Assembly (NCBI RefSeq): GCF_021602585.1
Contig: NZ_BQIP01000022.1
Coordinates: 1 to 64,000 of the forward strand
From: Pseudomonas faucium
GTDB taxonomy: Bacteria; Pseudomonadota; Gammaproteobacteria; Pseudomonadales; Pseudomonadaceae
Reading direction: 5' to 3'
Length of the DNA stretch: 64,000 bases
A program made the translations under genes and the position numbers. Position 1 is the first letter of the stretch, and each line of letters opens with the position of its first letter. A model generated the notes under the pieces. The model did not search any database and had not been told where the DNA came from. It was given only the letters and a program-made list of their open reading frames with translations. Positions 33,454 to 44,359 of this stretch are shown here, one piece after another.

Positions 33454-36400
33454 GTTTATATAACTTTTTTTGTTTAGCCGAAAAGGCCCCATCGCCGGCA
33501 GGAACAACAGCGTCAGCAGCGTTGCACTGATGATGCCGCCGATCATGGCGTAGGCCATCGGCCCCCAGAACACCTCGCGGGCAATCGGGATCATGCCCAG
33601 GCTCGCCGCCGCCGCCGTCAGCAGGATCGGTCGACGGCGGTGGTTGGTGGCTTCGACCACCGCGTCCCACGGCGAATAGCCCTGGGCCTCGAACTCGTCG
33701 ATCTGGGTCACCAGGATCACCGAGTTGCGGATGATGATGCCTGCCAGGGCCAGAATCCCGAGGATCGCCACGAAGCCCATCGGCGTGCCCGTCGGCACCA
33801 GCGCCAGCACCACGCCGATCAACCCCAGCGGCGCCACGCTGACCACCAGGAACAGCTTCTGCGTGCTGTGCAGCTGGATCATCAGGAAGGTCGCCATGAG
33901 GAACAGCATCAGCGGGATGACCTTGCGGATCGGGCCCTGGGCCTTGGCGCTCTCCTCCACGGTACCGCCGGTCTGTACCTCGTAGCCGACCGGCAGCTTG
34001 CTGGCGAAGTCGTCGATCTTCGGCTTCAGCAGCGCCACCAGGTCGGTGGGCTGGATGTCGCCGTTGACCGACGCCTTGATGGTGATGGTCGGCTTGCGAT
34101 CGCGGCGCCACACCAATGGCTGCTCGAGCTCGTAGCGCACGGTGGCGAAGGCCAGCAGCGGTATCGAGGTGCCGCTCGGGGTGACGATCTGCAGGTTCTG
34201 CAGGGTATCGGGCGAACCCCGCTCGCTGTCCACGGCCCGGGCGACCACATCGATCAGGTAGATGTTGTCGTTGACCTCGGTCACCGGTGCGCCACTGACG
34301 ATGCTGTTCATCACGTTGGCCACGTCCTCGGACGACAGGCCCAGCTGCCGCGCCTTGTCTTGGGCGATCTCGATGCGCAGCACTTTGCCTGGCTCGTTCC
34401 AGTCGTAGATCATCTCGCCGATGTGCTCGTCGCTGTTGAGCAGCGTGGCCAGGTCGATGGCGTGCTTGCGCACCTGGTCGATGTCCTTGCCACTGACCCG
34501 GTACTGGATCGGCCGCCCTACCGGCGGGCCCATTTCCAGCGACTGGACGTTGGTGCCGATGCCGACGAACTCCTCGTGCAGCAGCTTCTGCAGGCGCGCC
34601 ATCATGCCCGCGCGTTCCTCGAAGCCCTTGCTGACGATCACCAGCTGGGCGTAGTAGGGGTTCTGCAGTTGCTGGTCCAGGGGCAGGTAGAAGCGGATCG
34701 CGCCCTGGCCGATGTAGGTGCTCCAGCGCACCAGGTCCGGGTCGTCCTTGATGCGCGCCTCGAGGCGGTCGACCACCTTGCGCGTTTCCTCGATCGAGGC
34801 GTTCTGCGGCAGGTTGAGGTCGACGAGGATTTCCGGGCGGTCCGAAGACGGGAAGAACTGGTTCTGCACGAAGCGCATGCACACCAGCGAGAGCGCGAAC
34901 AGCACGATGGTGCCGATGATGGTCAGCCAGCGGTTGCGCATGCACCACAGCAGCCCGCCCTCGAACGCCCGCCCTACCCGGCCCGGCTCGGCCTCATGGG
35001 CCTTGAGCTTGTCGGCCTTGAGGATATGCACGCCCAGCACCGGGGCGAAGAACACCGCGACCACCCACGACACGATCAGCGCCACGGCGATCACCGCGAA
35101 CAGGGTGTAGGTGTATTCACCGGCCGAGCTGGCGTTGAGGCCGATCGGCACGAAGCCGGCCACCGTCACCAGGGTGCCGGTAAGCATGGGGAAGGCCGTG
35201 GAGGTGTAGGCAAAGGTCGCCGCCTGCTCCTTGCTCTCGCCCATTTCCAGGCGTGTGACCATCACCTCCACGGTGATCATCGCATCGTCCACCAGCAGGC
35301 CCAGGGCGATGATCAGCGCCCCCAGGGAAATCCGCTGCATGGTGATGCCGCTGTACTCCATGAACACGAAGACCATGGCCAGCACCAGCGGGATCGAGCA
35401 GGCCACCACCAGCCCGGCGCGCACGCCAAGGCTGACGAAGCTCACCGCCAGCACGATGACCACCGCTTCGAACAGGGCGCTGGTAAAGCCACCAACCGCC
35501 TCCTTCACCACCACCGCCTGGTCAGAGACGGTGTGCACGCCAATGCCCACCGGCAAGTCGTTGACCACGCTGTCCATCTTCTGCTTCAGCGCCGCGCCGA
35601 ACACCTGGATGTTGCCGCCGGCTTTCATGCCGATGGCCAGGCCAATGGCGGTCTGGCCGTTGTAGCGGAACATCGGCGATGGCGGGTCGACGTAGCCGCG
35701 CTCGATATCGGCGATATCGCTCAAGCGGAAGAAGCGGTCGTTGATGCGCAGGTTGACCGTCTGCAGGTCTTTTTCCGAGGCGAACTGCCCGGTGGTGCGC
35801 ACCGAGATGCGCTCGGGGCCGGCCTCGATCACCCCGGCCGGGGTCACCGCGTTCTGCTGTTGCAGGGCCTGCATGACCTGGCGCTGGTCGATGCCCAGGG
35901 CCGCCAGTTTGCGCGTGGAGAACTTCAGGTAGAGCACTTCGTCCTGGGTGCCGACCAGCTCGATCTTGCCGATGTTGGGCACCTCGCGCACTTCGGCGCG
36001 GGCCTGTTCCACGTAGTCGCGCAGTTGCCGCAGGGTCATGCCGTCGGCGGTGAAGGCGTAGATCGAGCCATACACGTCACCGAACTCGTCGTTGAACGCC
36101 GGGCCCTGGATGCCTTGCGGGAATTGGCCGCGGATGTCCTGGATCTTCTTGCGCACCTGGTACCAGATTTCCGGGATGTCGGCGGCCTTGGTGGTGTCGC
36201 GCAGGTAGACGTAGACCGTCGATTCGCCGGGGCGGGTGTAGCTCTTGGTGTAGTCGAGCGAATCGAGCTCCTCGAGCTTCTTCTCGATGCGGTCGGTGAC
36301 CTGGTACAGGGTTTCGTCCTGGGTCGCGCCCGGCCAGCGGGTCTGGATGACCATGGTCTTGATGGTGAACGAGGGGTCTTCCTCGCGCCCCAGGTTGAAG

Positions 36401-36498
36401 TAGGAAAAAATGCCCATCAACAGGCCGACGAACATCAGGTACCAGACGAACGACTGATGGCGCAGCGCCCATTCGGAGAGGTTGAAGCTTCCTTTCAT
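33433..36498 (-). CDS. RND efflux permease (TriC-like)
   Basis: A 1021-residue inner-membrane RND transporter with 12 helices and two large periplasmic loops. Family features include RHQSFVWYLMFVGLLMGIFS, ITVEVMVTRLEMGESKEQAA (motif around helix 4 with GLLVDDAMI upstream), the second-half IRNSVILVTQIDEFEAQG and RPILLTAAAASLGMIPIARE. The pairing with two adaptor lipoproteins encoded directly upstream is the arrangement of P. aeruginosa TriABC (triclosan efflux, using OpmH). No outer-membrane channel gene is adjacent. It overlaps the adjacent adaptor gene by 4 bp. Confidence 0.92.
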   Translation of the reverse strand: MKGSFNLSEWALRHQSFVWYLMFVGLLMGIFSYFNLGREEDPSFTIKTMVIQTRWPGATQDETLYQVTDRIEKKLEELDSLDYTKSYTRPGESTVYVYLRDTTKAADIPEIWYQVRKKIQDIRGQFPQGIQGPAFNDEFGDVYGSIYAFTADGMTLRQLRDYVEQARAEVREVPNIGKIELVGTQDEVLYLKFSTRKLAALGIDQRQVMQALQQQNAVTPAGVIEAGPERISVRTTGQFASEKDLQTVNLRINDRFFRLSDIADIERGYVDPPSPMFRYNGQTAIGLAIGMKAGGNIQVFGAALKQKMDSVVNDLPVGIGVHTVSDQAVVVKEAVGGFTSALFEAVVIVLAVSFVSLGVRAGLVVACSIPLVLAMVFVFMEYSGITMQRISLGALIIALGLLVDDAMITVEVMVTRLEMGESKEQAATFAYTSTAFPMLTGTLVTVAGFVPIGLNASSAGEYTYTLFAVIAVALIVSWVVAVFFAPVLGVHILKADKLKAHEAEPGRVGRAFEGGLLWCMRNRWLTIIGTIVLFALSLVCMRFVQNQFFPSSDRPEILVDLNLPQNASIEETRKVVDRLEARIKDDPDLVRWSTYIGQGAIRFYLPLDQQLQNPYYAQLVIVSKGFEERAGMMARLQKLLHEEFVGIGTNVQSLEMGPPVGRPIQYRVSGKDIDQVRKHAIDLATLLNSDEHIGEMIYDWNEPGKVLRIEIAQDKARQLGLSSEDVANVMNSIVSGAPVTEVNDNIYLIDVVARAVDSERGSPDTLQNLQIVTPSGTSIPLLAFATVRYELEQPLVWRRDRKPTITIKASVNGDIQPTDLVALLKPKIDDFASKLPVGYEVQTGGTVEESAKAQGPIRKVIPLMLFLMATFLMIQLHSTQKLFLVVSVAPLGLIGVVLALVPTGTPMGFVAILGILALAGIIIRNSVILVTQIDEFEAQGYSPWDAVVEATNHRRRPILLTAAAASLGMIPIAREVFWGPMAYAMIGGIISATLLTLLFLPAMGPFRLNKKSYINILKQYF

Positions 36499-37562
36499 TG
36501 TGCATCCTCGTCGAATGTGACCTTCTGGCCAGGCTTGAGGCTGTTGACGCCAGCGGTGACCACACGCTCGCCGGGTTGGACGCCGGACGCCAGCACGATG
36601 CTGTCGGCCGTGCGCTCGATCAGGGCCACGTCACGGGTGGCGACCGTTTTCTGCTGCGGGTCGATCACCCACACCTGGGTCTTGCCGTCGTGCTCGAGCA
36701 GCGCGCTCAGCGGCAGCTCGCTGCGCGGGGAAATCGCCGAGGTCAGGGTGACGCTGATGGCGGTGCCCAGGTGGAAGGCGTCAGGGGTGTTGGCCAGGGT
36801 CAGGCGGGCGCGCCGGGTGCGGGTGGCGGCGTCGGCCTGGGGCTCCAGCTCACGCAGGGTGGCGGTGGTGTTGATGCTGCTGTCGAGCTGCGAGGCGACG
36901 GTGAAGGTGAGGTTCTTGGTCAAGGCTTCGGCAATGCCGATCGGCAGGTCGATCACCGCTTCCTTGACGTCTGGCCGGGCCAGGGTGACCACCGCCTGGC
37001 CGGCCGTGACGGTCTGCCCGGCTTCGGCCTGCCAGGCGGTGATGACTGCCGCATGGTCGCTGCGCAAGGTGCTGTAGTCGAGCTGGTCGCGGGCCTGGCT
37101 GACCGCCGAGCGGGCCTGCTCCAGGCTGGCGCCGGTGGTTTTCAGGTCGGTCTGGGCGATGTCCAGCTGGGCCTGGGCGCCGACGCCTCGGTCATACAGC
37201 TGCTGTTGCCGGCGGGCATTGGCCTGGGCGTTGATCCACTGCGCCTGGATCTTGGCCAGGTCGCCTTCGGCCGCGCGCAGCTGGTTCTGTTGGTCGGTGG
37301 GGTCGAGGGTGGCGAGGATGTCCCCGGGCTTGACCGAGGCGCCCACGTCGAGCCAGCGCCGGGCGATACGCCCCGATACGCGAAAGCCCAGGGTGCTTTC
37401 GAAGCGCGCCTGGATGGTCCCAGCGAAGCGCCCCAACTGCGCCTGGGCCTGGGCCTCGACCAGGGTCGAAAGCACCGGCCGCACCGCCTCGGGTGGCGCC
37501 TCTTGCTTGCCACAGGCCGTCAGCAGCAAGCCGGTGGCGAGTACACACATCATCCGCTTCAT
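36495..37562 (-). CDS. RND efflux periplasmic adaptor lipoprotein (second, TriB-like)
   Basis: A 355-residue membrane fusion protein with a lipobox (LATGLLLTAC). The lipoyl/barrel-sandwich halves (GFRVSGRIARRWLDVGASVK, LRSDHAAVITAWQAEAGQTV) flank an alpha-hairpin (about 95-150). The beta-barrel and membrane-proximal domains follow (LTLANTPDAFHLGTAISVTL, GVQPGERVVTAGVNSLKPGQ). It is translationally coupled to both neighbours by 4-bp overlaps. Confidence 0.9.
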   Translation of the reverse strand: MKRMMCVLATGLLLTACGKQEAPPEAVRPVLSTLVEAQAQAQLGRFAGTIQARFESTLGFRVSGRIARRWLDVGASVKPGDILATLDPTDQQNQLRAAEGDLAKIQAQWINAQANARRQQQLYDRGVGAQAQLDIAQTDLKTTGASLEQARSAVSQARDQLDYSTLRSDHAAVITAWQAEAGQTVTAGQAVVTLARPDVKEAVIDLPIGIAEALTKNLTFTVASQLDSSINTTATLRELEPQADAATRTRRARLTLANTPDAFHLGTAISVTLTSAISPRSELPLSALLEHDGKTQVWVIDPQQKTVATRDVALIERTADSIVLASGVQPGERVVTAGVNSLKPGQKVTFDEDAQ

Positions 37563-38647
37563 GGTGCAGCCCCCCCGTCCTTGGCATCGACCTTTTCCAC
37601 TTCCATGCCCGGATGAAGCAGCTGGCCGCCGCTGACCACCACGGTTTCACCACCCTTGATGCCTTGGGCGATGACCACCTTGCCGGTGAGGTAGCGGGTG
37701 ACCTGGACCTTGCGCAATTCGACCTTGTCGCCCTCGCCCACCACCCACACGGCCGGCTCGTGCACGGCCTTGGTCAGGGCCGCCCAAGGCAGCTCGATGC
37801 TCGGCCGCCCCTGGGTATTGGCCGTGGCGGTCACCGGCGAGCCCAGCTGCATGCCCGCTGGCACGTTGCGCAGGCCCACCTTGACCTGCACCGTGCCGCT
37901 TTGTGCCGAAACCGTCGGGGTGATTTCGCGCACGAACCCCTGGGCCTGGACCTTGGGGTCGTCCAGCAGGCTGACGATGACCCCGGCTTCGCTGGGTGGC
38001 GCCACCAGCAGCGACTCGTAGACGTTGAATACCGCATCCCGGTCGCCATCGCGGGCCAGGCTGAAGATCGGCATGGTCGCCTGCACCACCTGGCCGACCT
38101 CGGCCTGGCGCTCGGTGATGACGCCATCGGCTTCGGACATCAGGGCGGTGTAGCTCAATTGCTCGTTGGCGTTTGCCAGTTGCGCCTGGGCCGCCTTCAG
38201 CGCGCTCTGGTTGCTGCGCAGCGCGGCCTCGGCGGAGTCGTATTCGCTCTGGCTGGTGTAGCCCTTGGGCAGCAGCTTTTGCTGGCGCACGAACGCCGCG
38301 CTGGTCTGCGTCACCCGCGCCTGGGCGGCGAACACCTCGGCCTTGGCCGAGTCGACGTTGTTCTGCAGGTCCTTGGGGTCGAGCCGCGCCAGCACCTGGT
38401 TGGCCTTGACGTGATCGCCCACATCGACGCTGCGCGAAATGATCTTGCCGCCCACGCGGAAGGAAAGGTCGGTCTGTACCCGCGCCTGGACATCGCCGGT
38501 GAGGGTCACCCTGGCTGCAAAGTCGGTGGGTTGAACCTGCAGCACCCCGACCCGAGGCTTGGGCTCCGGGGGTTGTTCCTTGCTACAGCCTGTTAGCAGG
38601 TACAGCAGGCCCAGGCCTGCCAGTAACAGTGGACGCGTCACCCTCAT
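37559..38647 (-). CDS. RND efflux periplasmic adaptor lipoprotein (first, TriA-like)
   Basis: A 362-residue adaptor with a lipobox (LLYLLTGC). SFRVGGKIISRSVDVGDHVK and LMSEADGVITERQAEVGQVV form the lipoyl domain around the coiled-coil hairpin, and the C-terminal part contains LPWAALTKAVHEPAVWVVGE and GIKGGETVVVSGGQLLHPGM. ATG 38647 with AGGAG is preferred over an in-frame GTG at 38668. It is the first gene of the three-gene pump operon. Two distinct adaptors for one pump is unusual among RND systems but is the TriABC pattern. Confidence 0.9.
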   Translation of the reverse strand: MRVTRPLLLAGLGLLYLLTGCSKEQPPEPKPRVGVLQVQPTDFAARVTLTGDVQARVQTDLSFRVGGKIISRSVDVGDHVKANQVLARLDPKDLQNNVDSAKAEVFAAQARVTQTSAAFVRQQKLLPKGYTSQSEYDSAEAALRSNQSALKAAQAQLANANEQLSYTALMSEADGVITERQAEVGQVVQATMPIFSLARDGDRDAVFNVYESLLVAPPSEAGVIVSLLDDPKVQAQGFVREITPTVSAQSGTVQVKVGLRNVPAGMQLGSPVTATANTQGRPSIELPWAALTKAVHEPAVWVVGEGDKVELRKVQVTRYLTGKVVIAQGIKGGETVVVSGGQLLHPGMEVEKVDAKDGGAAP

Positions 38648-38795
38648 GCAGGCTCCTAGCTTGCGCACAAATGATTTGTGAGATGCGACTGTCAGCGTAG
38701 TTCAGGGTTCGATAAACGGCACTGATGGGGATCAGTTGGGTGTTGGAGGGGATGTGGCGCTCGATTTCACGAACGACCGGAACGCTTCAGATACA

Positions 38796-38820
38796 CAAAG
38801 GGCCGCAGTGCGGCCCTTTG
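38796..38820 (-). terminator. Terminator-like hairpin after spuH
   Basis: CAAAGGGCCGC (38796-38806) and GCGGCCCTTTG (38810-38820) form an 11-bp stem with a three-base loop, 7 bp past the stop of the last polyamine transport gene. The T-run is weak (TTTGTGT on the minus strand). Confidence 0.7.
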
Positions 38821-38827
38821 CGATCGA

Positions 38828-39721
38828 TCAGACCGATGCCGCAGCAGGCATCGGGCGCTTGACCTGCGGCGACGACACGTTGGCCGCAGCGCCTTCCTCG
38901 ATGGCTTGCTGGATCGCCTTGCGACGACGTTCCTCGGCCCGGCGGCTGAAGTACCAGACGAAGAAGGTCACCAGCGACACCGACAGCAGGATCAGGCTGG
39001 CCACCGCGTTGATCTCCGGCTTCACGCCAAGGCGCACCGCAGAGAACACTTCCATCGGCAAGGTGGTCGAACCCGGCCCGGACACGAAGCTGGCCAGAAC
39101 CAGGTCATCCAGCGACAGGGCGAACGACATCATGCCGCCCGCCGCCAGCGACGGCGCGATCATCGGGATGGTGATCAGGAAGAACACCTTCCACGGCTTG
39201 GCACCCAGGTCCATCGCCGCTTCCTCGATCGACAGGTCCAGCTCGCGCAGGCGCGCCGACACCACCACCGCCACATAGGCGGCGCAGAACGTGGTGTGGG
39301 CGATCCAGATGGTGACGATGCCACGCTCCTGCGGCCAGCCGATCATCTGCGCCATGGCCACGAACAGCAGCAACAGCGACAGGCCGGTGATTACCTCGGG
39401 CATTACCAACGGCGCGGTGACCAGGCCACCGAATAGCGTGCGGCCCTTGAAGCGGGTGACCCGGGTCAGCACGAAGGCGGCCAAGGTACCCAGCGCCACC
39501 GCCGCCACCGCCGTGTAGCAGGCGATTTCCAGCGAGCGCATCACCGAACCCATCAGCTGGGTGTTGTCGAGCAGGCCGACGTACCACTTCACCGACCAGC
39601 CGCCCCACACCGTCACCAGCTTCGAGGCGTTGAACGAGTAGATCACCAGGATCAGCATCGGCAGGTAGATGAACAGCAAGCCGAGCACCAGCATCAGCTT
39701 GGAGAAACCGAAGCGCTTCAT
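38828..39721 (-). CDS. spuH: Polyamine ABC transporter permease (PotI/SpuH)
   Basis: A 297-residue PotC/PotI-type permease: FSKLMLVLGLLFIYLPMLIL first helix, GLVTAPLVMPEVITGLSLLL, and the EAA loop VVVSARLRELDLSIEEAAMD. It partners the PotH-type permease encoded just upstream, with a 4-bp overlap. It is last in the polyamine uptake operon. Confidence 0.93.
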   Translation of the reverse strand: MKRFGFSKLMLVLGLLFIYLPMLILVIYSFNASKLVTVWGGWSVKWYVGLLDNTQLMGSVMRSLEIACYTAVAAVALGTLAAFVLTRVTRFKGRTLFGGLVTAPLVMPEVITGLSLLLLFVAMAQMIGWPQERGIVTIWIAHTTFCAAYVAVVVSARLRELDLSIEEAAMDLGAKPWKVFFLITIPMIAPSLAAGGMMSFALSLDDLVLASFVSGPGSTTLPMEVFSAVRLGVKPEINAVASLILLSVSLVTFFVWYFSRRAEERRRKAIQQAIEEGAAANVSSPQVKRPMPAAASV

Positions 39722-40638
39722 GCTCTGCCCTCCATTTCTTTGGCCTGGCTGCGGTTGAACAGCAGGATCGGCACGATCAGGATTGCCAGCATCACCACTG
39801 CCAGGGCGGATGCCACCGGCCAGTCACGGTTGTTGAAGAACTCTTGCCACAGCACCTTGCCGATCATCAGGGTTTCCGGGCCGCCGAGCAGTTCAGGAAT
39901 CACGAACTCGCCCACCACCGGGATGAACACCAGCATGCAGCCAGCGATGATGCCGTTCTTCGACAGCGGCACGGTGATCTTCCAGAAGCTGTTGAAGGTG
40001 CTCGAACCCAGGTCCGATGCAGCTTCGAGCAGGCTCGGGTCGTGCTTCACCAGGTTGGCGAACAGCGGCAGGATCATGAACGGCAGGTACGAATAGACCA
40101 CGCCGATGTACACCGCAAGGTTGGTGTTGAGGATCTGCAGCGGCTGGTCGATCAGGCCGATCCACATCAGGAAGGCGTTGAGCAGGCCGTTGTTGCTGAG
40201 AATCCCCATCCAGGCGTAGACGCGGATCAGGATCGCGGTCCAGGTCGGCATCATGATCAACAGCAGCAGGACCGTCTGGGTTTCCTTCTTGGCGTTGGCG
40301 ATGGCGTAGGCCATCGGGTAGCCAATCAGCAGGCAGAGAATGGTACTGAAGAACGCCATCTTCAACGAGCCGAGGTAGGCCGAGATGTACAGCTCATCCT
40401 CGGTCAGCAGCCCGTAGTTGGCCAGGTTCAGCACCAGCTGGACCTTGCTTTCGACGTAGGTGTAGATCTCGGTGTAAGGCGGGATCGCCACGTCGGCTTC
40501 GGCGAAGCTGATCTTCAGGACGATGAAGAACGGCAGCATGAAGAACAGGAACAGCCAGATGAACGGTACGCCGATCACCACATGCCGCCCCTCCGGGGTA
40601 AGGCGCTGGAAGGCTCGCTTGAGCTTGCGAAGTTTCAT
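39718..40638 (-). CDS. spuG: Polyamine ABC transporter permease (PotH/SpuG)
   Basis: A 306-residue permease with six helices (GVPFIWLFLFFMLPFFIVLK, LLIMMPTWTAILIRVYAWMG) and the EAA loop LPLFANLVKHDPSLLEAASD. ATG 40638 (MKLRKLKRAF) is chosen; the open frame extends 12 codons further without support. It overlaps both neighbours by 4 bp, giving tight coupling in the transporter operon. Confidence 0.93.
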   Translation of the reverse strand: MKLRKLKRAFQRLTPEGRHVVIGVPFIWLFLFFMLPFFIVLKISFAEADVAIPPYTEIYTYVESKVQLVLNLANYGLLTEDELYISAYLGSLKMAFFSTILCLLIGYPMAYAIANAKKETQTVLLLLIMMPTWTAILIRVYAWMGILSNNGLLNAFLMWIGLIDQPLQILNTNLAVYIGVVYSYLPFMILPLFANLVKHDPSLLEAASDLGSSTFNSFWKITVPLSKNGIIAGCMLVFIPVVGEFVIPELLGGPETLMIGKVLWQEFFNNRDWPVASALAVVMLAILIVPILLFNRSQAKEMEGRA

Positions 40639-41777
40639 GACCGCAGTACCACGCCGCTGTCGTCTTCCCACCACACGTACACTTCATCGCCCCAGGTCGG
40701 CCGGGTGCCCTGGCGCTCGGCGTTGGCGACGAACGACTGCACCACCTTGCCGCTCGGCAGCTCGACGTAGAACACCGAGTGGCCGCCCAGGTAGGCGATG
40801 TCGTGGACCTTGCCGCGCGACCAGTTGTGCTCGAAGTCCGGCTGCGTGGTGGTGACCAGCAGCTTTTCCGGGCGCAGGGCGTAGGTGATGTGCTTGTCTT
40901 CCACCGAGGTGGTGATGCCGTGGCCGACGTAGATCTTGCGCTCCAGTTCCGGGCTGGCAATGATCGCGTGGCCTTCGGCGTCGTCGACCACTTCACCCTC
41001 GAATAGGTTGACGTTGCCGATGAACTCGCACACCAGGCGGCTGGTGGGGGTCTCGTAGATGTCCACCGGCGAGCCGATCTGGGCGATCCAGCCCAGGTGC
41101 ATGATGGCGATGCGCTGGGCCATGGTCATGGCCTCTTCCTGGTCGTGGGTCACCATCACGCAGGTCACGCCCACGCGCTCGATGATTTCCACCAGTTCCA
41201 GCTGCATCTGCGAACGCAGCTTCTTGTCCAGGGCGCCCATCGGCTCATCGAGCAGCAGCAGTTTCGGGCGCTTGGCCAGCGAACGGGCCAGGGCCACACG
41301 CTGGCGCTGGCCACCGGAGAGCTGGTGCGGCTTGCGCTTGGCGTACTGGGTCATGTGCACCAGCTTGAGCATCTCGGCCACGCGGGCGTCGATCTCGGAC
41401 TTGGCCATGCGGTCCTGCTGCAGGCCGAAGGCGATGTTCTGCGCCACGGTCATGTGCGGGAACAGCGCGTAGGACTGGAACATCATGTTGATCGGCCGCT
41501 CGTAGGGCGGCATGTCGGTGATGTCGACGCCATCGAGGAAAATCCGCCCTTCAGTCGGGCGCTCGAAGCCAGCGAGCATACGCAGCAAGGTCGATTTGCC
41601 AGAACCGGAGCCACCCAGCAGGGCGAAGATCTCGCCTTTGCGGATTTCCAGGGACACATCGTCCACGGCTACCGTTTCGTCGAATTTTTTTGTGACCCGG
41701 TCGATCTTGACCAGCACCTGCTTGGGTTGCTGGCCACCCTCGAGGGCTTTCTTATAGGCACCGGAGGCAACTGCCAT
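40635..41777 (-). CDS. spuF: Polyamine ABC transporter ATP-binding protein (PotG/SpuF)
   Basis: A 380-residue ATPase: Walker A LLGGSGSGKSTLLRMLAGFE, signature LSGGQRQR, Walker B LLLLDEPMGALDKK, and [14 protein letters not shown]. The C-terminal TOBE domain (YALRPEKLLVTTTQPDFEHN) is typical of PotA/PotG. ATG 41777 (MAVASGAYKKAL) is used. A 60 bp gap separates it from spuE. Confidence 0.94.
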   Translation of the reverse strand: MAVASGAYKKALEGGQQPKQVLVKIDRVTKKFDETVAVDDVSLEIRKGEIFALLGGSGSGKSTLLRMLAGFERPTEGRIFLDGVDITDMPPYERPINMMFQSYALFPHMTVAQNIAFGLQQDRMAKSEIDARVAEMLKLVHMTQYAKRKPHQLSGGQRQRVALARSLAKRPKLLLLDEPMGALDKKLRSQMQLELVEIIERVGVTCVMVTHDQEEAMTMAQRIAIMHLGWIAQIGSPVDIYETPTSRLVCEFIGNVNLFEGEVVDDAEGHAIIASPELERKIYVGHGITTSVEDKHITYALRPEKLLVTTTQPDFEHNWSRGKVHDIAYLGGHSVFYVELPSGKVVQSFVANAERQGTRPTWGDEVYVWWEDDSGVVLRS

Positions 41778-41837
41778 GAGTGAAACTCCCAACAAGATTT
41801 TGTTGCCCGCCGCTGCGTCAGTGGCGGGCCTGGATTG

Positions 41838-43043
<1,206 letters not shown>

Positions 43044-43092
43044 TCACTGGCTCCAGGCCGGAAAACCCCGGCCTGGAGGTGTTGCATCGGGC

Positions 43093-44190
43093 TTACTTGC
43101 CCGACTTGATCTTGGTCCAGCTGCGGGTGATGGCGCGCTGGGTGGCAGCTTCGGGGGCTGCGATCGCGTACAGCTGTTTCTTCACGTCAGCCGGCGGGTA
43201 GATGCTCGGGTCGCTGGTGATGGCCTTGTCGACCAACGGAGTAGCGGCCTCGTTGCCGTTCGGGAAGCGCACGGCGTTGGTGATTTCGGCCATGACTTCC
43301 GGCTGCATCAGGAAGTCCATGAACTTGTAGGCCGCATCCTTGTGTTCGGCATCTTTGGGGATGGCGACCATGTCGTAGAAGGTACCGGCGCCTTCTTTCG
43401 GAATGATGTAGTCCACCTTGACCTTGTCGCCGGCCTCGTGGGCGCGGGCCTTGGCCTGCTCGACGTCACCCGAGTAACCGACGGCCACGCAGATGTTGCC
43501 GTTGGCCAGGTCGCCGATGTACTTGGACGAGTGGAAGTAGGTGATCGAAGGACGGATGCTCAGGAACAGGTCCTCGGCCGCCTTCAGGTCTTCCTTGCTG
43601 GTGCTGGTGGTCGGCTTGCCCAGGTAGTGCAGCGCGGCCGGCAGCATTTCGGTCGGCGCATCCAGGAAGCTCACGCCGCAGCTCTTGAGCTTGGCGATGT
43701 TCTCAGGCTTGAACACGGCGTCCCACGAATCGATCTTGTCCACGCCCAGCGCGGCCTTGACCTTCTCCGGGTTGTAGCCGATGCCGATCGAGCCCCACAT
43801 GTACGGGAAGGCGTGCTTGTTGTCCTTGTCGCTGGCATCGCCAACGGCCTTGAGCAGGTCTGGGTCGAGGTTCTTCCAGTTCGGCAGCTTGGAGCGGTCG
43901 AGCTCCTCGTACACGCCAGCCTTGATCTGCTTGGCCAGGAAGTTGTTGGACGGCACGACGATGTCATAACCCGACTTGCCCGCCAGCAGCTTGGCTTCCA
44001 GGGTTTCGTTGCTGTCGAAGACGTCGTACTTGACCTTGATGCCGGTCTGCTTCTCGAACTTGGCGATGGTGTCCGGAGCGATGTAGTCCGACCAGTTGTA
44101 GACGTTCAATACCTTGTCTTCAGCCTGAACCGCGGTCGCCATGGCACCCATCAGGGCGGCGGCCAGCAACGTCTTGCCCATTTTATTCAT
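43093..44190 (-). CDS. spuD: Polyamine-binding periplasmic protein, SpuD-like (putrescine type)
   Basis: A 365-residue paralogue of the neighbouring spuE product, with signal peptide [23 protein letters not shown]. It shares [20 protein letters not shown] and [20 protein letters not shown], and both proteins end in a nearly identical TRSWTK(I/V)KSGK. At the discriminating position it has Phe271 ([10 protein letters not shown]) where SpuE has Trp, as in putrescine-preferring SpuD. A 169 bp gap with two hairpins separates it from spuC. Confidence 0.92.
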   Translation of the reverse strand: MNKMGKTLLAAALMGAMATAVQAEDKVLNVYNWSDYIAPDTIAKFEKQTGIKVKYDVFDSNETLEAKLLAGKSGYDIVVPSNNFLAKQIKAGVYEELDRSKLPNWKNLDPDLLKAVGDASDKDNKHAFPYMWGSIGIGYNPEKVKAALGVDKIDSWDAVFKPENIAKLKSCGVSFLDAPTEMLPAALHYLGKPTTSTSKEDLKAAEDLFLSIRPSITYFHSSKYIGDLANGNICVAVGYSGDVEQAKARAHEAGDKVKVDYIIPKEGAGTFYDMVAIPKDAEHKDAAYKFMDFLMQPEVMAEITNAVRFPNGNEAATPLVDKAITSDPSIYPPADVKKQLYAIAAPEAATQRAITRSWTKIKSGK

Positions 44191-44258
44191 GCGTCATGCT
44201 CCAGATTTTTTTGATTAGCCATCCGTTCAGCTGCCAGGTCCCGCAGTACACGCGTTGG

Positions 44259-44326
44259 GCGACTGAAACAGTCGCTAGTCTGGCAAGTTACAAGGCGCTG
44301 TTTCAAGGAAAGCAGCCCCTTGTAAC
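44259..44326 (-). promoter_or_regulatory. Two hairpins in the spuC-spuD gap
   Basis: GCGACTG-AAA-CAGTCGC (44259-44275) is a perfect 7-bp stem. GTTACAAGG (44287-44295) pairs with CCTTGTAAC (44318-44326), and the interior has further complementarity (GCTGTTTC against GAAAGCAGC). No T-tract follows on the minus strand, which argues for RNA processing or stabilisation rather than termination. Confidence 0.5.
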
Positions 44327-44359
44327 CAACTAATGTCACAACGCTAGCCTAGCAAAGGC

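Noticed and set aside
33640-37077. A 1145-codon plus-strand frame opposite the RND genes
   Set aside because: It is rich in His, Asp, Gln and Arg with no family features and spans two real genes on the other strand, so it is an antisense shadow.
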